Assembly: GCF_024586915.1 (NCBI RefSeq)
Contig: NZ_JANBVS010000002.1
Span: 558,001-622,000, forward strand
Direction of reading: 5' to 3'
DNA: 64,000 nucleotides
DNA from: Bradyrhizobium sp. SRS-191
GTDB taxonomy: Bacteria > Pseudomonadota > Alphaproteobacteria > Rhizobiales > Xanthobacteraceae
Shown here piece after piece: positions 15,913-25,069 of the stretch (positions are counted from its first letter, which is position 1; each line of letters begins with the position of its first letter). The position numbers were made by a program, and so were the translations under genes. Below the pieces are notes generated by a model. That model had not been told where the DNA came from. It did not search any database and was given only the letters and a program-made list of their open reading frames with translations.

Positions 15913-17991
15913 TCAGGCGCTGGCGCGGCGCGCCGTCAACCACTGGTTCGGCGCCAGCGGCTTTGAAACGACACGCACCTCGCCGATGCTGCCGATGAAG
16001 CCGTCGGACGGCGCGCGATCCCACCAGCCGCAGCCGAGTGCCCAGGGCTGGGAGGCCGCGACGCTGGCGAGGCCGTTGCCGCCGATCACGCTGCGCACCA
16101 CCGGCGCGCCCTCGATGTAGAGCACCGTTGAATTGTCTTTGGGGTCGTTGACGATCGCGAGGTGATACCAGGTGTTGAGCATGATCTCGCCGGACCAGTC
16201 GGTCTGCGGCTGGCTGGTCGCGCTCGACGGCACGATCTCCCACTGCACCTCGCGCAGGTTCGAGATCGCGAACAGGATCGGCGGCGATTCCGGATCACCG
16301 CCGGCATAGCCCGGCAGCCAGCCGCGGTTGCCGAAGCGGGTGAGGATGTTGCACCAGGCGTGATCGGCCGCTTTCCAGTTCGGATCGATCTTGATGAAGG
16401 CCTCGACCGTGTAGCCCTGGGCGAAGGTGGCCGCGTTGATCGGCGCGGTGGCCGCGGTCGTGAACCAGCTGAAGCGGCCGGCGCCGGCGTGCGTGGTGTT
16501 GAGGAACTGCACGCTGCCCGGCGCCGACGACAGCCGATGCTTGTCCGCGGTGAAGACGACGTCGGCCACTTGAGCAGCACCGGCGAGCGAGGCGCGCTGC
16601 ATCGGATTGCCTGAGGTCAGGTCCGGCAGCGCGGTGCCGGTGGCGACGGCCTTGCCGATCGCCGAAGAGGCGATGCGCCAATGCGCGACCGTCTCGGCAA
16701 TCAGAGGATAATCCTGCTCGTTGGCCGGCGGCACGACCACGGGCTCGGGCTGTTCGGTGTAGTTGGCATAGAGGTCCTGCTTCACCCGCGGCAGGATCGG
16801 CGTGCCGGCGAAGGCCGGCAGGTGGCAGAAATGGGTGAAGCGCGAGAACCGGCGCTGGAAGTCGATGTCGATGGTGAATTCGTGGTTGTCCTCGGTCAGC
16901 CAGGCGCGGTCGAACTGCTTGAGGCTGTCCTTCGGCTTCTCGACCACCCAGGGCGAGAACGAGGCGACGTCGATCTTGTTCTTCGTGAAGTCGAACTCGT
17001 AGAGCCGCATCAGGCCGTTGCCGCCCTGATAGGCCATCTGATAGTCGACGACCATCTCGTGCACGGGATTGTGGAAGTCGTTGAACTTCACGAGGTGCGC
17101 GCCGCCGTGATAGTGGCCGTTGAGCGTCATGAAGATCTGGTCGTTGCTGCGGATGAGCTTGTCCCAGAGATACTGGCCATAGGCGACCTCGAGCGGACTC
17201 ACGCCGTCATTGGCGATGTTGAGCAATTGGTGATTGGCGAGGATCACCGGCAGCATCGGATGGCGCGCGATCATGCTGCGCGCCCAGGCGATGGCGTCGT
17301 CGGACGCGCGCCAGGACAGCGACAGCACCATGAAGCTGACGCCGCAGGCGTGGAACACATGCGCCTCGTGCCAGCCGCTTGGATGGCGCTCCAGGAAGGT
17401 CTGCTGCTTGGCGGCGCGGCTGGTCGGGAACCAGGACAAATACGGCTCGGAGGCAGCGCGCTGCGCGTCGGTGCCTGAGCCCTGGCTTGCCGCATTCTCG
17501 AACTCCAGCGCCGACAGCACGTCGTGATTGCCGGCGAGCACGGAATAAGGCCGGCCGGCGTTCTCCAGCAGCTTCATCGCGGCGTCGGCGACCGCCCATT
17601 GCTGCGGATGCTTGGACTGATCGACGACGTCGCCGAGATGGATCGTGAACGGGATGTGATATTTTGCGGCATTGTCGACGATGAACTGCGTCTGCGCCGG
17701 GTAGGGCGTGCTGCCATATTGGCGCTGATAGGCCTGGCCTTCCTCCGAGGTCGCGTAGCGCGAGTAGAACTGCGTGTCCGGCAGCACTGCGAGCGCGAAG
17801 CTCGTCGTGACATGATGATGGTGAGGGTGCATGCGCCAATGCCAGTGCGCCTGCGCCTGGCCCGGCAGCATGCCGGCGCCGAGGCCGAGCGCCGAGGCGC
17901 CCATGGCGTTGCGCAGCAGCGTGCGGCGATCGACGCCGCCGGCCGGGTGATCTGCCGCAATTTTCTTGTCGTTTGAATCGTCGAAAGACAT
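15913..17991 (-). CDS. Tat-exported metallophosphoesterase with C-terminal LamG-like domain
   Basis: The 692-aa protein has a twin-arginine signal (GVDRRTLLRNAMGASALGLG) with predicted cleavage after GQAQA. The mature N terminus is His-rich (HWHWRMHPHHHH). The calcineurin-like phosphoesterase motifs follow: VLPDTQFYS, IHLGDVVDQ, LAGNHDVL, LANHQLL, and LNGHYHGGAH (within about residues 65-330). From about residue 500 a concanavalin-A/LamG-like domain appears (YTVEAFIKIDPNW, LNTWYHLAIVNDPK, FIGSIGEVRVVSKPL), which may bind a polysaccharide or phosphorylated glycan. The ATG at 17991 is chosen over an upstream one at 18057 because the Tat signal fits. It is probably periplasmic or extracellular. 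Confidence 0.88.
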   Translation of the reverse strand: MSFDDSNDKKIAADHPAGGVDRRTLLRNAMGASALGLGAGMLPGQAQAHWHWRMHPHHHHVTTSFALAVLPDTQFYSRYATSEEGQAYQRQYGSTPYPAQTQFIVDNAAKYHIPFTIHLGDVVDQSKHPQQWAVADAAMKLLENAGRPYSVLAGNHDVLSALEFENAASQGSGTDAQRAASEPYLSWFPTSRAAKQQTFLERHPSGWHEAHVFHACGVSFMVLSLSWRASDDAIAWARSMIARHPMLPVILANHQLLNIANDGVSPLEVAYGQYLWDKLIRSNDQIFMTLNGHYHGGAHLVKFNDFHNPVHEMVVDYQMAYQGGNGLMRLYEFDFTKNKIDVASFSPWVVEKPKDSLKQFDRAWLTEDNHEFTIDIDFQRRFSRFTHFCHLPAFAGTPILPRVKQDLYANYTEQPEPVVVPPANEQDYPLIAETVAHWRIASSAIGKAVATGTALPDLTSGNPMQRASLAGAAQVADVVFTADKHRLSSAPGSVQFLNTTHAGAGRFSWFTTAATAPINAATFAQGYTVEAFIKIDPNWKAADHAWCNILTRFGNRGWLPGYAGGDPESPPILFAISNLREVQWEIVPSSATSQPQTDWSGEIMLNTWYHLAIVNDPKDNSTVLYIEGAPVVRSVIGGNGLASVAASQPWALGCGWWDRAPSDGFIGSIGEVRVVSKPLAPNQWLTARRASA

Positions 17992-18382
17992 TCTCGTTCC
18001 CACCTCATGCGGCGCATCGCGCCCCCGTCGGAACGTGTTAGGAAGAGATGATCTCAAATTTGAGAAGGTTTCTTATCGTTTCGATGAGTGTCCGCAATCG
18101 GATGTGAACTGGTTCATATGTCTCGCCTTCGTCCTCAACTATCAATGAACGTCGGCTGTCGGTGTGCAATCCAAGCGGGCATCGGCTCCCGCGCCCGCAA
18201 TCGGTTTTGAATCCTTTTTGCTGCATTTTTATGTAGCAATTTACGGGCGAGTTGTGCCGAGCTTTTCGAGAAAACTTGGTATCCCAGGCAAACGTCTTTC
18301 GAACAGACCGCCGGTTAGGTTGCTTGCGATAAGGCCGCGCTAACCCTGAGCTCCCGCGCCGCCGCAGCAACCGAGGTGACGC

Positions 18383-19612
18383 ATGGCACTCGACAGCATG
18401 ACGCTCGACATCGTAGCGACAATGGTCGCGGCGCTGCTTGGCGCCATGTTGCTGTATTTCGGGCGGCAGGAGAACACGCCGGCGCTGCGCTGGTGGGGGG
18501 CGGCCTACATCCTCGGCGCGGTCGCGATCGCGCTGTGGACATTGGTCGCCGACAGCTATGGCGAGGTGGTGTCGCTGTTCCTGAGCTCGATCGGGCTGAT
18601 CGCCACCGCCATGGTCTGGAACGCGGCGCGTGTCTTTCACGGCAAATCCCCGAGCGTCGCGGGTCTTGCGCTCGGCGCGATCGCATGGATCGCGAGCGGC
18701 ATGCTGCTCGATCCCACGGCGCAGGCGCTGCGGCTGACGATCGGCGCGGCCATCGTCGTGATCTACGCGACGCTCACGGCGGCCGAACTCTGGCAGGAAC
18801 GGCGGCGGACCCTGCACAAGCGCTGGCCGGCCGTGATCGTGCCGGCGATGCACGGCTTTGTCCTGATGCTGCCGATCCTGCTCGGCAACATGCTGCGCGA
18901 CGCCAACGGCGCCTTCGCCGCCGCCTGGGTGACGATCTTCTCGATCGAGCTCGTGCTCTACGCGGTCGGCACCGTGTTCGTGATCTTCATGCTGGTGTCC
19001 GAGCGCATCGTCTCTGCCCACAAGCGTGCGGCGACCACGGACCCGCTGACCGGGCTGCTCAACCGCCGCGGCTTCGCCGATGCCAGCGCCCAGCTGATCG
19101 AGCGCGAGGCGCGCGCCGAGCGGCCGGTCAGCGTGCTGATCTTCGACATCGATCATTTCAAGTCGATCAACGACCGCTTCGGTCATGCCGAGGGCGACGA
19201 GGTGCTCAAGCTGTTTGCCAATGTCGTCGTCGACAAGCTGCGGCTCACGGACCTCTCGGGACGCATCGGCGGTGAGGAGTTTGCGGCGCTGCTGCCGTGC
19301 TCGATCGAGGAGGCGATGGTCGCGGCCGAGCGCGTGCGCCAGGCCTTCGCTGCGTCCGGCGTCGTGTGCGAGGACAAGACCGTCGACACCACGGTCAGCA
19401 TCGGCGTCGCCGGCGGGCCGGCGGGCACCGATCTCGACGTGCTGCTCGCCGCGGCCGATACGGCGCTCTACAAGGCCAAGCGCTCGGGCCGCAATCGCGT
19501 CGAAGCCTCGGCCGAACTGCCGCTGTCGCTGGAGCGCTACCGCCGCCAGCGCGCGGCCGCGGCGTCGGCTGCTCCCGCGCCGCAGTCCGGGCACGCGGCG
19601 CTCTCCAGCTGA
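18383..19612 (+). CDS. Membrane diguanylate cyclase
   Basis: The 409-aa protein has six likely membrane helices in residues 8-210 and a GGDEF domain from about residue 215 (TTDPLTGLLNRRGFADA). The active-site motif is GGEEF in GRIGGEEFAALLP. The inhibitory I-site is kept as RLTD in the expected place before it. It should make c-di-GMP and be product-inhibited. The N-terminal membrane part matches no sensor domain I know. There is no EAL domain. It stands alone. A weak hairpin lies upstream at 18218-18239 (TTGCTGCA/TGTAGCAA arms). c-di-GMP often controls exopolysaccharide, so a link to the locus at the left end is possible but unproven. Confidence 0.92.
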   Translation: MALDSMTLDIVATMVAALLGAMLLYFGRQENTPALRWWGAAYILGAVAIALWTLVADSYGEVVSLFLSSIGLIATAMVWNAARVFHGKSPSVAGLALGAIAWIASGMLLDPTAQALRLTIGAAIVVIYATLTAAELWQERRRTLHKRWPAVIVPAMHGFVLMLPILLGNMLRDANGAFAAAWVTIFSIELVLYAVGTVFVIFMLVSERIVSAHKRAATTDPLTGLLNRRGFADASAQLIEREARAERPVSVLIFDIDHFKSINDRFGHAEGDEVLKLFANVVVDKLRLTDLSGRIGGEEFAALLPCSIEEAMVAAERVRQAFAASGVVCEDKTVDTTVSIGVAGGPAGTDLDVLLAAADTALYKAKRSGRNRVEASAELPLSLERYRRQRAAAASAAPAPQSGHAALSS

Positions 19613-19682
19613 CGCGCGGCTTTCTCTCTCCCCTGGTCTGGGCTAGACAAACGGTCCAACAACCAGGGGAGGCCGACCGCCC

Positions 19683-19985
19683 ATGATCACCGAAATCGCC
19701 CAGATCGACGTCAAGCCCGGCACCGAGAAGGATTTCGAGGCGGCCGTTGCCAAGGCCCGCGCCGCCTTCGGCCGCTCCAAGGGCTTTCACGGCTTCGAGC
19801 TGCACAAGTCGATCGAGAAGCCACAGCGCTACCGGCTGATGGTGAAGTGGGAGACGCTCGAGAACCACACCGTGGACTTTCGCGGCTCGGAGAACTTCAC
19901 GGAGTGGCGTGGTCTCGTCGGCCAGTATTTCGCCAGCCCTCCGGATGTCGAGCACACCGAGACGGTGCTGACCTCGGCCGGCTGA
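19683..19985 (+). CDS. Antibiotic biosynthesis monooxygenase (ABM) family protein
   Basis: The 100-aa protein has the dimeric alpha/beta-barrel fold: EIAQIDVKPGTEKDFEAAV, then GFHGFELHKSIEKPQRYRLM, then WETLENHTVDFRGSENF with a conserved His. Members include quinol monooxygenases and heme-handling proteins; the function here is not known. An AGGGGAG lies ahead of the start. It is 17 bp from the HD hydrolase gene and probably cotranscribed. Confidence 0.82.
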   Translation: MITEIAQIDVKPGTEKDFEAAVAKARAAFGRSKGFHGFELHKSIEKPQRYRLMVKWETLENHTVDFRGSENFTEWRGLVGQYFASPPDVEHTETVLTSAG

Positions 19986-20002
19986 GCGCGCGAGCCGCAA
20001 TC

Positions 20003-20551
20003 ATGACCCATGAGGAGCTGGTTGCGGCCTATGCCGCGCCGGGGCGGCACTACCACGATCTCAGCCATATCGAGGATTGCCTGGCGCGGCTCGGTCGCGT
20101 CGCTGATCTCGGTGTCGGCGATCGCGAGATCCTGACCCAGGCGATCTGGTGGCATGACGTCGTCTACGATCCCAGGCGGTCCGACAATGAGGAGCAGAGC
20201 GCCGTGCTCGCCGAGCAGCACGTCGCGCCGGAGCTGCGCGACGAGGTCGCCCGGCTGATCCGCCTGACGCAGACGCACGATGTTGCGCCGGGTGATCGCC
20301 GCGGCGCGCTGCTGATCTCGATCGACCTTGCGGTGCTTGGCGCCGACGACGCGACCTACGATGCGTATGCGCAGGCGATCCGGCGCGAATATGCCCATGT
20401 GCCGGATGACGCCTATCGCGCCGGGCGCGCCGCCGTGCTGGAACGGTTTGCAAGCCGGCCGGTGATCTACCCCGATCCGGCTTTCGCCGCCGCGCTCGAC
20501 GCGAAGGCACGGGCGAATCTCGCCCGCGAGCTGAAGCAGCTCCGGTCCTAG
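20003..20551 (+). CDS. HD-superfamily metal-dependent hydrolase
   Basis: The 182-aa soluble protein matches the COG4339-type HD proteins: YHDLSHIEDCL holds the first histidines, AIWWHDVVYD the HD pair, and LISIDLAVLGAD the distal Asp. Such proteins are predicted phosphohydrolases; the substrate is unknown. The ATG at 20003 follows the upstream gene closely. The tail PDPAFAAALDAKARANLARE is typical of the family. Confidence 0.85.
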   Translation: MTHEELVAAYAAPGRHYHDLSHIEDCLARLGRVADLGVGDREILTQAIWWHDVVYDPRRSDNEEQSAVLAEQHVAPELRDEVARLIRLTQTHDVAPGDRRGALLISIDLAVLGADDATYDAYAQAIRREYAHVPDDAYRAGRAAVLERFASRPVIYPDPAFAAALDAKARANLARELKQLRS

Positions 20552-20672
20552 CCGAACGCCGTCCGCGCAGCATGTATGTGCTGATAGCGCTTGTGTTTTG
20601 CCGTGGCGCGGCATGCAATGAGGCGGCATGCGCGCCGTCCTGGCGCGCTCCTCATTTTTCGGAACTCCATTC

Positions 20673-21842
20673 ATGCCGATCATCAACCGCGCCGCCGAGC
20701 TGGCGGAGGACGCCACGGTCTGGCGCCGCGATTTCCACGAACATCCGGAGTTGCAGTACGAGGTGCACCGGACGGCCGCGCGCGTCGCCGAGCTGTTGAC
20801 CTCGTTCGGCGTCGACGAGGTCGTCACCGGCATCGGCCGCACCGGCGTCGTCGGCGTCATCCGCGGCCGCCAGCCGTCGGAGCGCGTCATCGGCCTGCGC
20901 GCCGACATGGATGCGCTGCCGCTGCAGGAGACCAGAGATATCCCGCACAAATCCAAGATCCCGGGCCGGATGCATGCTTGCGGCCATGACGGCCACACGG
21001 CGATGCTGCTCGGCGCCGCGCGCTATCTGGCTGAGACCCGCAACTTCGCCGGCACGGCGGTCGTGATCTTCCAGCCGGCCGAGGAGGGCGGCGCCGGGGG
21101 CCGCGCGATGGTCGAGGACGGCCTGATGGAGCGCTTCGGCATCGAGGAGGTCTACGGCTTGCACAACGCGCCGGGCCTGCCGCTGGGACACGTCTCGACG
21201 CGCCCCGGTGCGGTGATGGCCGCGGCCGACACCTTCGAGGTGCGCCTCAAGGGCCTTGGCGGGCACGCCGCGCGGCCGAACAAATGCGTCGATCCGATCA
21301 TCGCCGGCGCGCAGATCGTCACGGCCTTGCAGTCGATCGTCGCCCGCAATGTCGATCCGGTCGAGAGCGCGGTGCTGTCGATCACGCGCTTCCATGCCGG
21401 CACCTCGGCCGACAACATCATTCCGCAGACGGCGGTCATCGGCGGCACCGTGCGCACGCTCGACGAGGAGGTCCGCCGCCTGATGGACGAGCGCTTCAAG
21501 AGCGTCGTGACGGGGCTCGCGAACGGCATGGGCGTCGAGGTCGAGATCGACTACGACTGGGGCTATCCGGTCGTGGTCAACCACACGGAGCAGACGGCGT
21601 TTGCCGCCGACGTCGCACGCAGCGTCGTCGGGCCGGACCAGGTGAAAACCGACATGCCGCCCCGGCTGGGCGGCGAGGATTTCGCATACATGCTGCAGGC
21701 GCGCCCCGGCGCCTTCGTGTTCATGGGCATCGGCGACGGGGCCGGCGTGCACCACCCGGAATACGACTTTAACGACGAGGTGATTCCGCACGGCATCAGC
21801 TATTGGGCGAAGCTCGTCGAAACGGCGATGCCGGCCGGCTGA
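20673..21842 (+). CDS. M20 family amidohydrolase (hippurate hydrolase/N-acyl amino acid type)
   Basis: The 389-aa cytoplasmic metallopeptidase hydrolyses N-acyl amino acids. Metal ligands are visible: HACGHDGHTAML (Cys, His), FQPAEEGGAGG (Glu), YGLHNAPGLP (His), and GVHHPEYDFND (His). ADMDALPLQE is conserved in the family. The dimerisation domain holds GLGGHAARPNKCVDPI. The ATG at 20673 has CGGA upstream; a start 15 codons earlier has no site. Confidence 0.92.
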   Translation: MPIINRAAELAEDATVWRRDFHEHPELQYEVHRTAARVAELLTSFGVDEVVTGIGRTGVVGVIRGRQPSERVIGLRADMDALPLQETRDIPHKSKIPGRMHACGHDGHTAMLLGAARYLAETRNFAGTAVVIFQPAEEGGAGGRAMVEDGLMERFGIEEVYGLHNAPGLPLGHVSTRPGAVMAAADTFEVRLKGLGGHAARPNKCVDPIIAGAQIVTALQSIVARNVDPVESAVLSITRFHAGTSADNIIPQTAVIGGTVRTLDEEVRRLMDERFKSVVTGLANGMGVEVEIDYDWGYPVVVNHTEQTAFAADVARSVVGPDQVKTDMPPRLGGEDFAYMLQARPGAFVFMGIGDGAGVHHPEYDFNDEVIPHGISYWAKLVETAMPAG

Positions 21843-21854
21843 GCCAAAGACCGG

Positions 21855-23015
21855 TCAGATCGCGGCCGCGGCATCCTCGGTGCGGCGGTCGCTCTTGAAA
21901 TAGTCGATCATGACCTTGGCGATCGCCATCAGCGGCAGCGCCAGGGTCAGGCCCCAGACGCCGAACACGATGCCGAGCAGGATCTGGAAGGCGAACAGCG
22001 TGGCCGGCGGTATGTCGAGCGCCTGGCGCTGGATCAGCGGCGTCAGCACATAGCTCTCCATCGCGTGCACGCCGAGGAACAGCACGAAGGCGGAGACGGC
22101 CGCGACCCAGCCGGAAGCGAGGCTCGCCAGCACCACGATCACGCCGGCGATGATCGCGCCGACGGTCGGGATGAACGCCAGCAGGCCGGCCTGGATGCCG
22201 AGAATGAACGAGCTCTGCACGCCGATGATCGCGAGCCCGATCCAGGTGACGAGGAACACGGCGAACATCGTGGTGATCTGCGCGATCAGCCAGCGTTCCA
22301 GCGTATAGCTGATGCGGTCGATGATCACGGTGGCCTCGTCACGATACTTCGCCGGTGCCAGGAACAGCAGCCCGCTGCGATAGACCGCCGGCTGCGCCGC
22401 GAACGCCAAGCCAAGGAACAGCACGATGAAGAAGTTGCCGACGGCGCTCACGGTGCCCAGCAGCAGCTTGAAGGTCTGGCTGACGATGGCGCCACCGGAC
22501 GAGGCGAGCGCGCTCGGCGAGGGCAGGCCGCCCGGCAGGCCGTGCGACGACGATTGCGTCGGGGTCGTCGTCCCGCCATCGGGCGCCGCCGTGGCCGTGG
22601 TGGCGCTGTTGAAGTCGAAGAAGCTGGTGTCGATGCCGTTGCGGTCGAGGAAGCCCTTGATGTTGCCGAGTTGCGACTTGATCGTGTCGCTCAGCACCTT
22701 GGCCTGGTCGGCGATGGTGGTGCCGCCCAGGAAGACGATGCCGACCAGCAGGGCCGCGAGCGTCAGGCAGACGATGGCGAGCCGCAGCGGGTGCGGCCAG
22801 GGCAGAACCCGGCCGAGCAGATTGGTCATCGCGTTGAGCGCGACGCCGAGCAGCATGCCCGAGAACAGCAGGAACAGAGCCGCAGCGTAATACCAGCTGA
22901 AGGCGAGCGCAGCCACGAACAGGATCACGCCGATGCCGCCCACCGTAATGGCCCAGGCCAGGTCGCTGCGGTGCTCGCTGCGGGCCTGGAGGCGGGGGTC
23001 GGCGGGGGCGGTCAT
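21855..23015 (-). CDS. AI-2E family transporter
   Basis: The 386-aa inner-membrane protein has about eight helices, two or three at the N terminus and the rest after about residue 190. The middle soluble stretch is rich in Thr/Ser/Pro/Gly (about 135-175). The C-terminal half contains the family signature AFIPTVGAIIAGVIVVLAS and YVLTPLIQRQALDIPP. These proteins transport autoinducer-2, sodium/protons or unknown solutes; the substrate cannot be told. GAGGA lies six bases before the ATG at 23015. It is convergent with the M20 gene. Confidence 0.9.
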   Translation of the reverse strand: MTAPADPRLQARSEHRSDLAWAITVGGIGVILFVAALAFSWYYAAALFLLFSGMLLGVALNAMTNLLGRVLPWPHPLRLAIVCLTLAALLVGIVFLGGTTIADQAKVLSDTIKSQLGNIKGFLDRNGIDTSFFDFNSATTATAAPDGGTTTPTQSSSHGLPGGLPSPSALASSGGAIVSQTFKLLLGTVSAVGNFFIVLFLGLAFAAQPAVYRSGLLFLAPAKYRDEATVIIDRISYTLERWLIAQITTMFAVFLVTWIGLAIIGVQSSFILGIQAGLLAFIPTVGAIIAGVIVVLASLASGWVAAVSAFVLFLGVHAMESYVLTPLIQRQALDIPPATLFAFQILLGIVFGVWGLTLALPLMAIAKVMIDYFKSDRRTEDAAAAI

Positions 23016-23273
23016 GCGTCGTCCTCTGTGCTGATCGGCCCCCACACATTGGCGAAAATGGCTGGCGGATCAAGCAAAGGCTTGCGGGACCGTTGAGCCG
23101 CTGGAAGCCATGCGGGGTTGTCCGGAATTGGCATTGGGGACCCGCGCGGTCATATGTTGATCCGGCTTTGCGACACGGGCATGATTTGAGCACGCATGAT
23201 TTGTGCCTCCAGCCCAGACCAGGATCGGGCCGGCACAGGATTGCCTGGTCGCACAGGGAGAGAAACGAGGGCA

Positions 23274-24044
23274 ATGAAACGTCCCGTCGTCGGCGTGATC
23301 GGCAACAGTCATCGCGTCGAGAACAGGTTCACCGTCCAGATGGTGGGCGAGCGCAATCTGAGCGCCGTGGCCGAGGTTGCGGGCGCGCTGCCGCTGATGT
23401 TTGCCGGCGTGCCTGAGATCACCGACATCGGCGCACTGCTCGACGTCGTCGATGGCGTCGTGCTGACCGGCGCCCGGGCCAACGTGCATCCGACGCGCTT
23501 CAACACCGAGCCCAGCCTCAAGCACGAGCCCTACGACGTCCATCGCGACGAGGTCGCGCTGCAGCTCACGGAGGCCTGCGTCGCCAGGGGCATCCCGCTG
23601 TTCGGCATCTGCCGCGGCCTGCAGGAAATGAACGTCGCCTTCGGCGGCTCGCTGCATCCGGAGATCCGCGAGATTCCCGGCCGCATGAACCACCGCATGC
23701 CCCGGCTCGAGAATGGCGAGATTCATCCGGATCCCACCGTCATCTTCGCCGACCGCCATGAGGTGCGGCTGACGCCGGGCGGGGCCTTCGCCTCGATCCT
23801 CGGCTGCGACGCGATCAAGGTGAACTCGCTGCACGGCCAGGGCATCCTCGAGCCGGGCGACCGCGTCGTTATCGAGGGCATCGCCGAGGACGGCACCATC
23901 GAGGCCATCCGCATCGCCGACGCGCCGAGCTTTGCCTTGGGCGTGCAATGGCACGCCGAATACGACCCGCAGAAGAACCCGATCAACCGCAAGCTGTTCG
24001 AGGCGTTCGGGGAGGCGGTGAGAACGCGGCGGCTGTCGTCGTGA
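23274..24044 (+). CDS. Class I glutamine amidotransferase-like hydrolase (peptidase C26, PuuD-like)
   Basis: The 256-aa protein resembles gamma-glutamyl-gamma-aminobutyrate hydrolase of putrescine breakdown. The nucleophile is in FGICRGLQEMNVAFGG, and the catalytic His-Glu pair is in LGVQWHAEYDP. DGVVLTGARANVHP matches the family stretch GxxLTGxxxNVxP. GAGG lies four bases before the ATG at 23274. No other polyamine genes are nearby, so the exact substrate is uncertain. Confidence 0.88.
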   Translation: MKRPVVGVIGNSHRVENRFTVQMVGERNLSAVAEVAGALPLMFAGVPEITDIGALLDVVDGVVLTGARANVHPTRFNTEPSLKHEPYDVHRDEVALQLTEACVARGIPLFGICRGLQEMNVAFGGSLHPEIREIPGRMNHRMPRLENGEIHPDPTVIFADRHEVRLTPGGAFASILGCDAIKVNSLHGQGILEPGDRVVIEGIAEDGTIEAIRIADAPSFALGVQWHAEYDPQKNPINRKLFEAFGEAVRTRRLSS

Positions 24045-24116
24045 CGTCGGGCTGAACCCGAGCTGCGACGAAACAGACCTAATGCTGTCCGCCGCGTTGT
24101 TCACAAGGGTTCCCTG

Positions 24117-24728
24117 ATGCGCCATGTCCTGATCGCTGTCCTTGCGCTGGCTGTTGCCGGGCCAGTCCTTGCTCAGACCGCGCCGCCGACGGAAGGCCCG
24201 ATCTCGTGCACGCTGCCGGTGGCCGCGACCGACACGGCGAAGAGCCTGAAGCAACGCTATGGCAGCGAAGCCGTCATCGAGGATCTCCCCGGAGCGGAGG
24301 GGGAGACCTACAAGGGCCTCGTGCTGTTTCCGCGCGCAATGGACCGGCGCATCGAAGTCGCCTTCATCGAAGACAAGGCCGCGACGGTGTCGGGGCTCAC
24401 GTTACGCGACACGGCCAAGACCAGCCGCTGGAGCGTCGCCGGCATCACGATCGGCGCGAGCCTCGCGGCGGTGCAGAAGGCCAACGGCAAGCCGTTCGCC
24501 GTCGCCGGCTTCGGCTGGGACTATGGCGGCTACGTCACCGACTTCAAGAACGGCGCGCTGGGGCGGACACTCCCGGGCGGCTGCTCGATCACGCTGCGCT
24601 TCGGCACTGAGAAGGATACGCCGCGGGCGCTCTCGGGCGATGGCGTGAAGGTGTCGTCCGACAATCCGGCGCTGCTGAAGCTCGCGCCTGTGGTGACGGA
24701 GATCGGCGTGAATTTCGCGGCGAAGTGA
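24117..24728 (+). CDS. Hypothetical secreted protein, 203 aa
   Basis: A Sec signal peptide is clear (MRHVLIAVLALAVAGPVLAQ, cut after VLAQ). The mature protein includes SLKQRYGSEAVIEDLPGAEG, ITIGASLAAVQKANGKPFAVAG and GWDYGGYVTDFKNG. The GASLAAVQKANGKPF segment looks like the SmpA/BamE-like 'GxSxxxVxxxxGxP' pattern, so it may be a periplasmic beta-rich protein. It has two cysteines. No function is known. It is downstream of the C26 hydrolase by 72 bp. Confidence 0.75.
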   Translation: MRHVLIAVLALAVAGPVLAQTAPPTEGPISCTLPVAATDTAKSLKQRYGSEAVIEDLPGAEGETYKGLVLFPRAMDRRIEVAFIEDKAATVSGLTLRDTAKTSRWSVAGITIGASLAAVQKANGKPFAVAGFGWDYGGYVTDFKNGALGRTLPGGCSITLRFGTEKDTPRALSGDGVKVSSDNPALLKLAPVVTEIGVNFAAK

Positions 24729-24747
24729 TCGCCTGAGGCTGGCCTGC

Positions 24748-24966
24748 GGGCCTCATGGTTCGAGACGCGCCGCGTACAACGGTCTCCCTTTGTATCGGCC
24801 CAGATCGGCGCGTCGCTCCTCACCATGAGGATCAGCTCCGACACCGGAGCAGTACATGGATCATGAGCAGCGTGCTCGGGAGGGGAGAAGAAGCAACTCC
24901 GGAGCATGCTCAAGCTCCTCATCCTGAGGAGCTTGGCGCAGCCAAGCGTCTCGAAGGACGAGGCCC
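24748..24966. repeat. Full copy of a ~219-bp intergenic repeat
   Basis: It begins CGGGCCTCATGGTTCGAGAC, contains GCTCCTCACCATGAGG and CTCATCCTGAGGAGCTTGGC, and ends CGTCTCGAAGGACGAGGCCC. Two inverted pairs are built in (CCTCATGGT/ACCATGAGG and CTCATCC/GGACGAG). Full copies recur at 28781-29000 and 29007-29225; shorter ones are at 13308-13398 and 28722-28774. The remaining gap to 25069 shows nothing else. Confidence 0.9.
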
Positions 24967-25069
24967 GTGCGGGCATGGATGCCTCGAACGATGACAGACT
25001 GTCGTTGTTGATCGCGGCTCGAACCTCGGGATTGTCAGCTCGATCTGACTGTCACAATGACTTATCACT

